From positions 1 to 64,000 of the forward strand of contig LUCM01009229.1 in the NCBI GenBank assembly GCA_008360955.1: a DNA stretch of 64,000 bases, in the 5' to 3' direction. The notes beneath the pieces were generated by a model. The model saw nothing but the letters and a program-made list of their open reading frames with translations. It was not told the origin of the DNA and made no database searches. Each line of letters starts with the position of its first letter. Position 1 is the first letter of the stretch. This document shows positions 1 through 15,000 of this stretch, in pieces. The stretch comes from Fasciolopsis buskii (Eukaryota > Platyhelminthes > Trematoda > Plagiorchiida > Fasciolidae). Position numbers and translations under genes: made by a program.

Positions 1-79
<79 letters not shown>

Positions 80-80
80 T
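1..80. repeat. (TAGA)n microsatellite
   Basis: About 20 perfect tetranucleotide repeats sit at the window start, just before teneurin exon 1. Confidence 0.98.
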
Positions 81-195
81 TAAATTTTAGATAGATGTTT
101 TTGCTATGCTAGCGTTTTGTTTCTTTTCACACTCACTTCTCGTCTTCTTCCTGATATATGTCTACTTGTGTCCTCATTGTTTTTCGGCAAACCAG

Positions 196-478
196 ACGGG
201 CTTGTTGATTGCCTGGATCCTGACTGTTGTGCGTCGGCGCATTGTCGTAAATTGGCGCAGTTGGATACAGGACGTACGGGTCTCACTGGTACGGCATTGT
301 TGCATAATCATAGTCTGACCCCGGCAGCAGAAGATGCAAAACAAGGCTGTGCGCACAGTGAACCGGCTCAGTATCATTTGCTCATCACACCGATGGCCCA
401 GGCAGACAGCACATTCTACGGGCAGCTGGAATTCTTACTGAAACGGGAGCAGATTGTGATGCGTAATTTCGACCCTCG
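196..478 (+). CDS. Teneurin exon 1 of window: cysteine-rich region end and start of the transthyretin-like domain
   Basis: The exon opens after acceptor ...aaaccag with two bases completing an Asp codon and encodes a GLVDCLDPDCC stretch. This matches the conserved teneurin sequence that follows the EGF repeats (DGLTDCVDPDCC type). It then runs through LEFLLKREQIVM, the counterpart of the vertebrate IKFLIGKDS segment, and ends FDPR at donor gtacgt. It ends in phase 2 (CG|), and the first base of exon 2 restores the conserved Arg-Arg pair. Upstream EGF exons are not in the window. Confidence 0.88.
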
Positions 479-2756
479 GTACGTGATCGATTAACATTAT
501 TGTTTTAATAATGAATTCTCTGTTAATCAGTAGTGTAGTTTACTCGTGGATCCCTTACTCAAAAGATATGGTGGTTCCATGTCGTTCCAAGTTTCAGGGT
601 CATAGTGGCTCCTGATGGCTATGTGGCAAGCTTTTCTCATTAAATTCATGCATGAAACGTGTCTCAGAGAGGTATACATGGCTCCTTCGCAACCCCGATA
701 ATACCCGGTTGCCCAAACCGAAGTAGAGGATTGACTTAGGAGACCCAGTTCTGAATCTTAGTCGCAACTGTACAATCAATCCTCCCATGACGGCGGACCT
801 TTATTACTGCATTATAAAAGAGATAAAATTCTTATTAATCGAGGTGGTCGAATAAACTACTCTAGAGAGGATCCGGGTGACCGTCATCCTAAACAAATTG
901 TGTAGCTAGTGAGGATCTAGTGTCCGCCTGGTCTGAGTGGTCCATATACAGTTAAAATATACACATCGAATCCGGCCAATTGTCCGGGGAGTGAATAGAT
1001 TTTTGACTAATGAGATAACTGTGGTGTGTGTTAATGGTAAACTAGGTAGCAATGTGCAAGTTCTTACACATTTGTTGAACTCTAAATTTGGGACGGTAAA
1101 TGTGAAAATGACCGATCATTTGAGGTTAAGGGGAACACGGGGTGCTGGCCAAAAGGGTTGTGTCACCTACTATTTGTACATCTTACGAGGAATCTCTATT
1201 GCTCATCTGCTGGTTGTTCATTGGTTCGGAATGCCATCCCGTGCGCACCGCACCTCTGTACTGGTCTTAACAAGCGCAGTCATTCTTCTTCCTTCCTCTT
1301 GTTTATATCGGCCAATGTTTTGCAGTCATTGGTAGAAGTCTACAAATTTTACAAATGTTACTCACTATGTTCACATCAGCATAAACAGAGATTCACACAA
1401 ACACATGCTAGTTAGTGGTCATGCACCACTTACTCTACCCGTTGTTCTACCTCCGCGAGCAGACGAACCCATCATCTGTCCTAAACCAAACTTACGGCCG
1501 CCTATCACTCGTCTACCATACCGCGCTTTATTTGCCGCTCCTCCCATGAAGCGGACAAAGCCATGTGGAGGTCAACATGTGACATAACAGCATTGAATAA
1601 GAAAATTGGCAGCCAACAACCTAGGCATCTACACAAAATAGGTGTCTCACGTCTTTGTGGCTAGATTCCAAAAGCTTCATGAACTAGTTGGCTGGGGACA
1701 CTGAAGGAGATGGAAGCGAACAGTGATCAGTGGCGACGGCGTTATCACTTAGTTTTGGAATTGAAAAGTGTGCTTGTACAGCTAGACTGTGTATTCCATG
1801 TTAGTTACTGTGGCATTCTTTTCTTTCTCGCTTCTGTAGGTCCACTCCCCCTCCCTTCCCCTTAGTATATCATTCTCTCCATTGCAACTTGTAACTCGGT
1901 GAGAAAGTTAGGGGCCAAAGGACTTGGCCCGCTGCTTAACGCTGAACGACGATGATGATGATGATCACACAGAAAAAATGGTTACTTTATCGTCGGGATG
2001 AAAATTCGCCTCAATTGTAACTTGCTGTTTCCGCCTTCCAATTCCACGGCTACCGGAGGCGATCCAACGGAATTCAGCATCCTTGCATTTAGGTGGGCAT
2101 CTGATTCATTGTACTTGAATGTTCCACACAGACATTCTGCGTGATTCCCGTACCGGAAGAACGCCCACCGTTTAGAATAAGTGCTGGAGGCATTTGGACG
2201 AACGATAGGTCATGAATGCCCACAATGCAGAAGTGGATTTTCCTCGGGAAGCCTAGTAGAAGCCCTTGACTCAAAAGTCTGACTCACAAGGCGATGGGCC
2301 GTTAACCCAACACGGAAGGGATCATGAAGTGCCGTGATTTTAAATCTTGAACGCTGGAATAACAAACTGACTAATCTTAAAAACAACGGAAATTCCAATA
2401 TACGGTAACGTAATAAATGCTGATATATCATGTAATTCGGGTACAATATCGCGCTGCTTACGCGGTGTGGACAGTTCGAATGTAAGGCCTATAGAACCAA
2501 GTAGTTGGTGAGTCTAGCTTCCCAAAACGACAATCCGGTTTCGCAACCAGAAAAGCAGAATGCCTTACAACTAATGGGATGGGAACTAACGCTGAACATA
2601 CATACTGTGGCAGCGGGCTGATTGTGTCCCCAAAAGAATCAACCATTTTCAAATCACCGAGTTGACGCTTGGTCAGCACTTCAATCCCCATTGCTTTTCA
2701 TCGCTGTCACACCTTCCCCCCGCATACACATATAAGCACACACACATATATATATA

Positions 2757-2802
<46 letters not shown>

Positions 2803-5800
2803 CATACACATATACATAACCAAAGAAAAACGCCGAATCTTGTAAGTAATCCAGAGTGACTTCCGCAAACGATTGTGCCATATGGGGAGCACACACGCAC
2901 GCACGCAAATACATTTCCCCATCATCTAGTTTGCATTACATTCTCCGAGCAGTTGAAGTATGTATGCTAACCGCCATAACGTTCCAACGGGGTAGATGAA
3001 TTGTGCACACCTTTGTGATTGGGGTTGAATATAATCTGTCCAGTACATGTCGGTTGTTTTGTTCGCTCGCTCGCTCACTCATTTGTTTGTTTGTTCTTGT
3101 TTGTGTTCGTGTTTATGAATAACACGCTTGAATGATTCACAACCCAAATCGGAATCCGATCATTATACTTGAAAAAGTAGAATAATGATAAGATCGATGC
3201 AGTTAGAAGTTCCCATGCGTTTACGCCTTCGAGATATGCATATCTGTATTTGTGTATATGTGTGTGTGTAGTACATTCTGGACATTCATGCAACTTACTG
3301 CGTTCGTAGTTCGGTTGCAAACCAGGATGTTTTGTGGAAAAAATTCTCTGATTGATACAAACACACGCTCGTGTCGAGTTCATTTAGTACAACACGTTTC
3401 CCGCCACTCCTGCTCCTGCTGATTCTGCTGTTGCTGTCAATGTTGCCGTGACTTGGATGCTAAACGGAATCCCCTTGCTGGCCCTCTTTCTTTCTGCTTC
3501 ATTTATTTCAAGTAACCTAATGAGAAATACTCACGGCAAATACCTCGTCCATTCATCAAACGAACTGTTCGACGCAAAACCAAATTCAGTAAGAGTGCAT
3601 CCTTTTGTGTACGTTTATATTCTTAGGCGAAGGGGGGGGGGTAATAGAAGGCTATTCACTATCACCGTGATTGGTACCGTGAGTGATCCATAAGAGGCTC
3701 CTCGCGCGGTTTTTATCTTTACATCTTATTTTTAGGGTGAGCCACTCCTATCACCAATGCGTAGCCATCAAATGCCAAGGGAACTATTTCGCAAAAATCA
3801 TTATTACAACACACCAATATTCAACATCGTTGAAAATCTATTCTAGTGCCCATGGATACGGATGAATGGATGGTACAAGTGTGACTGGAATAAAGGGAGT
3901 CTCCGGACTAAGGTGAATAAGATGTGGCACCAGCAAGTCCCGTGGGCCTTCCTTAATTCACGTAATTGTTTTCGCCTACATATACTCGTGCTAAACAGAA
4001 TCGAAATAGCCTATATAAACGCAGAAAAACCGCATTTTTTCACGCGAAGTCAAAGCACATATTTGATTGTGCTTGAAACATCGCCAATAGTCAACCACAA
4101 GTTCGGTTTAAATCTTACAACCAAAAACCTTGCACCAGCGTGCTCTGGTTTTCGTCGCTATCTTACGTCACCAACTACTCAAAGGGAAAAAAGAGGAACA
4201 GTGAAAGATCGATTTCAAAATAATAAGTTGAATAGCTATACAGAAGAGAAGAAATTTCAAATGTAAGAACGCCACTGACTGCAGCATTCAGCCATATCAC
4301 CCCTTGTCTCCAACCGTCGCCTGATGGAGGGATTTCCCGCCGCAACACAGTAGTCTGACTGCGCATATACGAGCCGGTGCGCCGGGTTAAAGTTTTCCTA
4401 CTTTTTTGCCATGTCATCCATCAGCCATCTCGAACCATCCTCCGACCATTACCTGCCTCGTCGAACAGTGTGCAACGAGGCGGTCGTTCTTTGGACATAG
4501 GCAACGCATGTCTCGACCATATGATTCAGTGCGTGTTTTAAAGATTGAACCACACGATCCATTACCTCAAACCAAACTGCAGAGTTACTGAGACAATTGT
4601 ACCATCATATTCTATCAATACTAAGAAGACAACGCTGTCCAAGCACTGAAAGTTTTCGCATATCTTCTGCTCTCAGCGACCATGTTTCGGAGTCGTGTAG
4701 CAGTAATGATCTCATTGTTACTGCGTATACCCGACGTTTGGTCGCTAACCGGATATCACACCGATACCACAGATGCCTCAAGTATACGTTTACTGGCTAT
4801 CGTTCCGAACAACTTTTTTCAATTAGGCTTTTCTACTTCACTGAGCATTTTTCGCGACTGCAGATTAGCCTCCAGGTGATACCCAGAGCATATCGCTCTA
4901 CTTATTGTACGGATATATTTAGTCCTCGTTGCATCCATGAGGTTGACGCTTACCAAGCGGGAGGTGGCGGGCATTATTACAGTTGTATTTCAGGTGTATT
5001 TGAAGGGAGAAATAATTCGCTTTCATCCTCTCTGTTTCTTCCGCTCTTGCTTTCGCGGTCCACGAATGTAAGGTATTTGTAATATTTTCCGGACACATTT
5101 CCTTACATAGTGCATTCACGCAGTGTGAACTGATTTTGTGCGATATTGCGCGCTTTTGCTAGAAATCGGTAACTGTATCATTTCCTTTTCTCCGGTAGTA
5201 CTTTCTGATCGTGTGTATTGAACTTATCTAACTGCCCGATAAGGAAAACCGAATGTCCTCCCTCGTAGCAACCGCGATATTTCACCCGGTCATTTAAGCG
5301 GCATTATGAAGCTTTTGGCTTGTGCATTTGTGTGTGTGTGTGTGTTTGTGCGGTGTATGCCTTGTCATTTGCGTGTCTTGATTATTGTGGTTGGTTAATA
5401 TTGGTTTACTATCGCCCACCGTTTGTCATTCGTCTCGTGGACAATACACAAAAACTACATTCCCGACTGCCAACATGTCAACCGATCAGCTAAACAGTAA
5501 AGTAATCCAATCTCAATAATCATGTGCACCAATAGCATTCAATCAGGATGGTAGTGGTGTTTTGGGGTGGGCTACCAGTCATTAGTTCAGTCTCCACTCT
5601 CGCGACTCACTAACTCACTCTATCCGAGACGCAATATGTTGTATGTGTGTGTATGTATGTTTGAATGGATGCTTTAACTTTTGTTTGACTACGACGGCTC
5701 GGTGCTTACATCGGACTCAATCGTTTGTATTGTCATGTCATGTTGTCATCGATTTCCAACGGGTTTAAGCTATCCAAATACGTAATAACAGTTGATGGAA

Positions 5801-5952
5801 GCATATTTCTGTTGTCCCAGATCTAGAATTTCCTTCAGATTTGGTTACTAGCACCAAACAACAGAACAATAGAGCTGTACTTACGATCGACTAAACTGTC
5901 CATTTGTATTCGCTTCAAAGACGCTGGGTTGGTACAGCTCTATTGTTTTGTT

Positions 5953-6007
<55 letters not shown>

Positions 6008-9000
6008 TAAGATAAATGAACATGTCCATTATATTATGCACGTGTATATGGTTCCTATTTTTGGTCCTTTCTTTATTATCATTCTCTTCATGTCTCAGTC
6101 GGATTTCCGTGATTCGTGGCACGGTGCGCCAACTGGATGGGACCGCGTTTTGGGGCTGCCGTGTATTTGATCGTCTCAAAGCCAAAACCGGCTACACATT
6201 GACAGATGAACAGGGAAGGTAATCAATCGGGACTCTCCACGTTTGTCCCACTTGCACTTTTCAACCAGATTTGGACGGTTTTCGTCTCTGCTCAGTCATA
6301 GATTGTTGGTCAGACTCCTAATTGTAAGGTCACGTTTCGGTCCGACTGTAACCGATTAAAAGGGTGGTCACTCAACGGCACTCGATAGTGTTTTGCAAAA
6401 GAAAATCACAGCAATGGTTTGTAATCTGTATTTTTCATATTCGTTCATATGGTAATGTCTAACGGTTTCTCGTCCTTCCACTTATGTGGAGCGGTTGATG
6501 TGTATATATATATATATATGATTGTCGGATTTTCTGTTTTGTTTCGTCATAGATTCCGGTGATCTTGAGTGTATGTTCTAATTCAGCCAGGTACTCCTTA
6601 TTAGCGTCTTCAACACTGAAGTTTAGTCCTTTGATTAGCAGTCCTTTTTCTTCCTCGGTGATAGCCCGGTGTGACAGCTTTTTAATCCATGCGTCGCACT
6701 GTGTAGTTTCCTTAATGCGAACAACTAAGGTCGAGCAGTGTATGCGAATTAGTAGAAGTATGCCTGCGAACATAATTCAAGTTCGAGGATACGTTTTACG
6801 AACAAGTGAAGGGGACCCTGATGGGCTCACCAATATCTGGCCTCATTGCCGAGGCAGTGATGCAGAAACCAGAGAAGACCACCCTGCCGGACATCAAACC
6901 AAAACTGTGGTTGCGCTACGTTGACGACACGTTCGTAGTCATTAAACGATCTGAACTACAACGAACTTTTACTGTCATCAACGGAGATTTCAAGGAAATC
7001 AGGTTCAACATGGCAACGGAACATGACAACAGTCTGCCATTTCTAGACGGGCTCGTCACACGGACAAATGCAGGCACTTTGGAAACATCCGTATACCGCA
7101 AAAGCACGCATACAGAAAAAATCCTACAATTCCAAAGCAACCACCCAAGCTGCCACAAGAGAAGCTGCATCAAGACACTTTTCAGAAGAGCGCAATCCCA
7201 CTGCAGCACTGTGGAGCGAAGGAAACAAGATGCAAACTATCTGTTTCAACTGTTTCTGCGTAACGGATACACTCGAAGCTTCATCAGACTAAGCGCCAAC
7301 AAAAACAGTACCGAGAGGCGATCGCCGAACAGACCAAAGCACGAACCGTCCTGCCGTACATCAAGCATATCTCTGAAATGACAACAAGATTACTCAAGCC
7401 CCATGGAATTGAAGTGGCGCACAAGCCAACAAGAACCCTACGAAAAATGCTATCTAAGGCGAAAGAACCGACGGCTGTGAAGAATCGAACTAACGTTGTT
7501 TATCAAATCGGCTGTCAAGACTGTGATAAACAGTACACCAAACAGACCGGAAAGAAACTCGGGACACGGATCCATGAGCACCAACTGGCAACAAAAAGGC
7601 ATGATCCACTCTCTCTAATTTCGGTTCACGAAGACGTGGAGGTTCACGAGTTCAACTTCGAGAACGTGAGGGTCGTCGCCCAGGGTAGAAGAGAGCATTC
7701 GGGAGGATTTCTCGAAGCTTGGCATTCCTCGGAAAGATCGATAAACAGACACGTCAATCTGGACCACGTATACCTATCGATCCGATCGAAGGACCAATCA
7801 ACACAAGCCAGTCGAAACGGACGCTGATTCAGCCCACAACATGTCAACAATAGACGAAGGTGAACAAAGCAACGGGGCAACATCTCTAGCCTACCACCTC
7901 ACCAAGAGCAGCCAATCAACAACGACTAAAAGACTAAGTGACAAATTTAGGAGGACGACGGCAACCAGACGCTCGCCACAACATCAAGGCAATGACGAAG
8001 TCACCTCGATAGGTGATGAAACGTATGCAATCAAATTGCCCAGCTCAGCGAGCAAATCAATGCCATATATATATATATATATCCAAATATTGTGGAAATC
8101 GGTATGCATATCGCATGTCATCGGATTCATGACGAAGGACGAAAACAGTGAGCAAGAGAGAGGAGAAGAATGAAATAGTGTGCCCTTTCATTCTGCGCCT
8201 CTACGTCGCTGGCTGTCCATCGGGATCCATGATTCCCTTGTGAGCTGGATACTACCCGGTTGTCCAAACCGAGGCAAAGGGTTTTGATAACGGCGTGATC
8301 CAAGGAAATATACAAAAAAACGATTGAGGTCATTGCAAGAATGTATGTGAGTTTTCTTTGTTCACTGATCTCTTGGTAATCCTTGGGTAGTCATGGACTA
8401 ACACTAAGTAACCTCGCCTAACACGTAGATCCCTGCTGCTTGAAGTCCCATCATGATAGCTCACGCTTTTGCTTTAAAATCATGTTTGTTTCGCGACCTC
8501 TTCAATATAGTTCACAAAATGCTAATAGCCCCCTTGCTTTTTGCGACTTCTCTAGACTCAGGGTGATGGCATTACATATGCTGAAGAAATAGGACCCGAC
8601 CAGATCGCTTAGTTCCGGTTAAAGTGTCGGAATGTTGCTAAGTTTCACTACCGTCTGCCTAAAGGAGTAATTGTAATATCAAGCCGCTTGAAGAACTTAC
8701 TCATCTTCACTGTTGACGACTGCAGCACATACTCCTCATTATCGTCCTGCCATTCATCAAGGATGATAGGTCCTAATTCTTCTACTACATTCAATACTCC
8801 ATTGTGCGTACATGTATGTCCCCGTAATATAACCAAGAAATTTTTCACCCCAGTGCAAGCCAGGCATGTGACCAACCAGTCTCTCTTCCTAATGCTCCGC
8901 TCATAGTGGCTGAGAACCAGAGAGATTGCCTGTATGAACCGTGCACTGCTACAATGAAAGTGTACGAAGTACTATCGGAATTACGAAGTCCAAACAGTTA

Positions 9001-12000
9001 TTAGGTTGCGCGAATCACGCTAAGCATCCAGCTGTGACCTACATTGCGGTTCTTTCGAAATTAGCCCGAGAAATAATATACAAACTGTGAAAACTTCAAA
9101 ATTGCCGCTACGTGAGACTGGAGTCAAACAAATACAATCAAATACCGTTACGCTTGAAATCGGTGAGAGTGCGATCAAAGGGAACAAATCAACACTGCAC
9201 TCTAGTCTGCGGAACATCAGTCCACGGTCTGCCAGTCAGTGGGGCACGGAAGATCAATGTCCGACGTGTGTTTCAACAGACTGGTGCAGCTATAGCGGAA
9301 AACACAATGGCGAACAAGACTAAGGTGTGAGTCGGGAGGGTGTCGGGCTAATCATGAGCTAAGGTTTTGCTTCCAATGCTTCCTTCTTTTGGAGTCAGCT
9401 TTCTCTTAACCCAGTTGAATGTCCATTTCTCCTCGAGAAGATCTGTTCATGATTTTGATATCCGAAGAAGTCGTACTCCAGGGCTGACTAGGGACCAGTC
9501 AGCGCTGAAGATTTACCGATTGACGTCCAGTTCAGTTCCCTTTGTTTGAGCTTTATACCAGCCGTCCACCATTCCACAGGTGCCGTCGAATGTGTACATT
9601 TTCTTTTGCCCACTGTTACTTCACTTCATTGCATCGGACCGTTGTGGTCCATTTTTATTGTTGTTGACACTACTAGTTGGTCATCTAAGTCTCTTGTTCC
9701 TGCTCTGCAAATGTCCTGAACACCAAAACACTTAAGGAAAGGCTGTGAACACCCCGACATGTTGAACAAACTTCCGACATGGTTGGGAGCAACACGTACG
9801 AGTCTTTATTTTGGCAAGCACGGATAGTTTTTCCTGATTTGGTGTTTCTTTCTCACAATGTACCGAACTGAATCGATCAAAGCGCTATTATTTACTCTCG
9901 TTGATCTTGAATTTCTTCTGTTGGTTCGTTGAACTTATTTATGCTGGATTCTTTTTCTGTCTCACACAGAGTGCCAAATGTCTTGTCGTTCTGCTATTTT
10001 TATACGCGATGGATCGCTAATCTTAGCGACAATATCATGAGTGATATGAATACCGCTCATTAAGCACATAAACTACTGGGAAGACCCAACCACAGTTGGT
10101 AATCCCGTACTGAGAGCGTGGCCGCATCTCGTACATGTTTTGTGATGCTTGTCATTGGTAAAGGGTGGAATAAGTATTTTTCACGCCAGTCGTGGATACT
10201 AACTCGGATTAATTTATTTGATGTGTTCGCATTTCAAACGTGTGTAAATCCGAAGTCCTAATGAGTCGACTGATCAGCACACCGAATTTCGTCCCCATGA
10301 GTTATTAAACTTGAAAAGATTTGCGGCAGTATATATATATATATGTATATTTATATGTATAAATATATATTTCGACCAAGGCATTGATTGTTTCTTCTTG
10401 ATTGATGTTGGAACGTTTGCAATCTAAACACCAACTTCCGTGATCAAAAGATCTCGAGAACCTTCACCCTGCGCTGCATGGCACGCCGGTGTTTAAAAGC
10501 ATTTACAGGAATTTTTCGGTCACCGAATTCGAAATTAGGGCCACAACGGTGGTATCACTTCCGTAACTTAGGTGACGTTATCTCTGCAGTATTCATTGTC
10601 TGAATTTGGTCTTTTGCAGTCGCTTGAAAAATCCTTTTTTCATTATGGGTTCCTCCTCTTCTACAACACACTACTGATAAACCAAGAATAAAACTGTTTT
10701 CCGGTTAAACATTTAAATATTAGACTACTACAGTCGTAATCCTAATGCTGCTTCCAATACCCTTGTCCACAGCGTAGCGATTTCTACTTTAATGAATGCG
10801 TAACACTCGCGCATTTGTTCTTTCCGTCTAGATTCGACCTTCCCGTGGATGGCGGTTCTATTGTGCAACTGGAATTCTTACGCTTCCCAACTGATCGGTT
10901 CTCTGCCATTCAACCTGTTTATGTCCCGGTAAATGAGATCATCACCCTAGGCGATTTCTATCTGTACGATGCCGGCCAAAAGTCATCGGGCGGAATGCAG
11001 GGTGGTTTTCTCGCTCCGACTCCTGTGTTCCACGATCTGTGGGCTTCAGGATTGTTTCGTGTGACTGATCTGACTGAGGCAGTCGGCACTGGGATTTCCA
11101 GTACCGTGGCAAGCAGTACGGCCACAATTCCCCGGAGCGAAGAGTCGTTAACAGCTTGCGGAAAACATGATCTGACTCAGATCGGTGGATTACCCGTCTG
11201 GGGTGATCAGATCATGGATAGGTCAACTGTTTGTATTGATCCCGAGCTAACAATGTGCACCCAGAACGGAGTACTCACTTATGCCATACCGATTCAAGTA
11301 AGCTCACCGTTTTGTTATATGGTATCGTTTTCATTTATAACCATCGGCCAGTGATACTATTGGATTTGAAACCCACGAGTCAGTAGTATTGCATCTTATT
11401 CTCGTATTAGCCACGTATTCATAACCGATACAGGAAATAAGAAATCCAAAAATAACAATTATTTAGTTCGCAGTAATGACGTGATCAAACGAACTGAGGT
11501 TGATGAGATCATAAATCATACAACATCTACCTGATCGGGCGAAAAAGTTTTATCAGTCTAGACAACTCATTTGAGGTCCTATATGTTGTGGCAGCAAACC
11601 TCCGGGCTGGTTGGTCCCGGTAAGTGAGAGAACAGACTTCACTGAACTACAATTATGCGGACTGGTTTTGCAATTGAAGCATGGAACATGTAGAGATCGG
11701 TGAAATCTCTGGTTTGACCGGTCCAACTGTAATTGACTGAACGGCTGATTGGTTGCGTGAGATGTTTCAATTACTGATCAATACTGTTCGCTTTTTAAAT
11801 TCCACCAGAGTGTTAAACACTACGAGCACAAGGTTATTCAGAAATCCTCAGGTACTAGCTCCTCAGCTACAAACCTTATCTATGCAAACTGCGAGAATAA
11901 GTTATCAGTTTCGTCTTGGCTGGTTACTTGACTATTCACCCACTTCCTTCGCCTCTTCTGTCCGTTTTTACCCCAATTTTATTTGTCTTCAAGGATTATT

Positions 12001-15000
12001 GTGTTATATAAACAAGTCACATTGGCTGTTCTGTGCACGTGTCCAGATGCGGCGAGACGGTTCGCGACACACTATGAACACTCATACTTCCGATCTCTCT
12101 ATCACAATTTTCTGCTTTTTCACCTTCGAAACTGACCAATGAAAACGATGATGACAGTAAAGGTGTAATAGGGCCCCAGCTTGAGGGTTTGGTGAATGTA
12201 AGTTCCCGGGAAAGGGACAATAACGTTATGGTCAAAATGAAATCTACGACTTCGTGTGGTAGCTCTCCCATTCTCTAAGATGAACTTTGAGTGAAAGTTT
12301 ATCGGTTCCCAGCTTGGCCCTAATGAGGGACACAAAGCAGGTCCACAAGGCAAGGGATTTGTGCATATTTGAGTGAATGAAAGTGTTCGCGTCACTGACT
12401 ACAGCACATACCGGTGCACGGTGGTAAGAAGCGGATGTCTACAGAGTTACCTATCCATTGGCTGACTGACTGGTTCCCTAATGATACGCCAACCAATGAC
12501 TTCATGCAAACGGTGTTAGACCGCAACTCTGGTTTCGCCATCACTACCTCGCGTTATTCTACCTCCTGGCAAGCGTAATGGTGCCCACTGAAGCTAAAAC
12601 GGCTGAGACAAGTCTCAAACTATTTTCTGGGACTTATAGGGCGCAACATACAATCCACAGTTTTTCGCGACGATTTGACTATTGATAATGAAGAACAAAA
12701 TATTTCCTACTATTTGTTTCGGCTAATCTAGTCGGTCCGTGAGCATGTTCACGTATAAGTCGATGCACATACACGCACGTTGAAAAATTGACCGGAACTC
12801 GCGTACATTTCTGATCTAATGGAATTGGAAGTACAAGACAGCAGCTCGCCTGCGTAGTTTGATCGCAACCTTTCCCTCACGTTGTCAATACCGGTCACAA
12901 AAAATCTATCCGATTTCAAACTATATCGTATGGAACACAAATTAGAAGGAATAGCATTCTAGCACATAGTTCATTTCAGCCGCGGTAGTTGCATGTTAGT
13001 CTGCATTCCCCTCTTTTCGCAACTCCTCCGTTCGTAAAACGTCAACCATGCGAGTACATCCGCCCAATTACATCCTTGGCGAACCAAGGACAAATCGCTA
13101 TATCTTTAGTGATATCGATGCTTGTAAAAATTAAGTGAATTATCAATCGACCAGAACAGAATTTCCGTCAGATTTCTTGATTACTATCATTGCTCCTATG
13201 AAACTAAACGTGTCAGGAATTCAGTACGAATACGCAATCATCTGGATGTCGTACTAACTTGGCTGGAAAGACTGGAACGAAAAAAAGGACCTCGTTTCCT
13301 TCTTCTCTCCCTCTCCCCTCTGTTTCGACTCTCACGTGCTACTATCTGTGTCCCGGAGATGATAATAGGATCACTAACACTAACACTATTCTTGCAGCAA
13401 ATGTTGTGACAACAGGGGTCATCATTCCAGCGATCGTTTTGTCGAGAGAGCTAGTTATTTTTTGGTACACATTTTATTTCATTACTGTTGATCTGTTTTT
13501 AACTGTAATGATTTTCTTGTGAAGGTGTGTTTGGACCTATTCGACACATTTCGTTTAGTTCAGTTCGTTTACGTAGACGAATTCCAATGCAGTGCATATG
13601 TACCCAGTCAAACTAATCCGATCGAACTCGCGTGTGTGGTCCTACGCTATGCTGTACTGCACTGTAAGGGTCTTGTCGAAACCTATCGAATATTCTACTT
13701 TACTCCGCTCCACTCGACCCCGTTCTTTTTTCTTCCCTACTCTACCATTAGGGTTGTTATTTACCACCTCTGACTTATTGGGACTTCACGTGGTTCTCTG
13801 CCACCCCAATCTTCAGAGTCAGGATTCCTGCTTCCCCCTCCTTCCTTCCGTATAGTGAGCCCTAGCGACTATGAGGCATGCCCTTTCCAGTGCACTCATG
13901 CGCGTAGCATGTCATGAGAAAGTACGAAGCAACGTTTCAACAAAGTTTCATTGTCCGTGATACACGAATTGAAGCGATGGATATACTGCGGTGTGCGCTA
14001 AAGAAGGTCCACATGTGTCGCGGCAATAACCGGATATTAGTTCATCAGCACACGACCCATGCTAGGCACAGGAGAACTTCTGTACAAGTTTATTCTTGAC
14101 GAAAAGCAGATGAACGAACACTGTCGCCATTTAAATGCCGTTGTCTTCGTGATATTGGTAGAATATGGTCAGAGAGTCATCCTAGTCACTCAGAGGTTAT
14201 GCGTAAGGTACTGGGCCTTAGGGTTCAATTGTTTGAAGAAGCCCTGAACCTGGATAGGTTTATGTGAATGAGTGATATTTTGCACATGCCCGCAGAACAC
14301 CTACCTCACTGTATGCCATTCTGCGATGCGGATAGTGGTTGGAACGTGAGTTGATGTGGCTCGTCAATCACACAGTAAAAGATATAGAAACCTTAACCGG
14401 GGAGTGACTAGCCTATTGGGTTGGGCTCTACGAGGCCTTTCATCAATCGATGGTTAGAAACAACAGGTGATATGACTCAATGCCGCAGCCTGTGGCGTTC
14501 CTCCATTCTAAATCCTTCTTCAACACATCACTTGAGCTTATTACGTTAGAGGTGATCTCCCGTCATTTCTGGTTCACTTATCTTTTGAGTAAACTATAAT
14601 ATGATGCGGTAATCGAAACCAAGGTACATTAATGCATAATCAGTGGTTGTAAAAATGGAGCTGTGATCTCAATGGAATAAGGCTGAAAATAGGTCGAGTT
14701 TTATGGTCGGAGCAGCATTTAAGGTTGATCTCCATGAATCTGAGGCTAATCCTCCAGGTGTTTAATGCGAATTTCCTACAGACATTCCTGGCAAGATCTG
14801 TATGACCTTGAGCAATTCAGCCTAGCACTTCGAAATCCTTCCTAAGCGATGGAGCAAAGATCATTTGGGAACAACAAAGTAAGATTGTTAACAGGTATCG
14901 AGAAGTAAAATCCAATGAGAGAGTTCGGCTAACAAGGAACCTCTTGAGCTTCCGGATTCGAAAAGCAAAACATCCTAACTCAGACCTATAATTGACCATA

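Larger units (their letters stand above)
479..6098 (+). other. Teneurin intron 1 (5.6 kb): LINE, dispersed-repeat and inverted-repeat content
   Basis: It contains a dispersed repeat (545-800), a LINE 3'-end remnant with an ATG-rich tail (1440-1975), an unclassified stretch with only broken minus-strand open frames (2080-2700), TA/CA microsatellites (2735-2815), an antisense LINE remnant (4115-4870) and a 25-bp inverted repeat before a TA tract (5856-6003). I see nothing recognisable in 2820-4110 or 4900-5850. Confidence 0.6.
6219..10831 (+). other. Teneurin intron 2 (4.6 kb): Penelope-like element and dispersed repeat
   Basis: It is occupied by a rearranged Penelope-like element (about 6510-8060) and a dispersed repeat copy (8120-8295). 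From about 8300 to 10830 I see no recognisable gene or named repeat apart from a short TA tract near 10330. Confidence 0.6.

Noticed and set aside
937..1335. 132-codon plus-strand open frame as a gene
   Set aside because: It lacks family similarity and an ATG start and sits within repeat-rich intron sequence.
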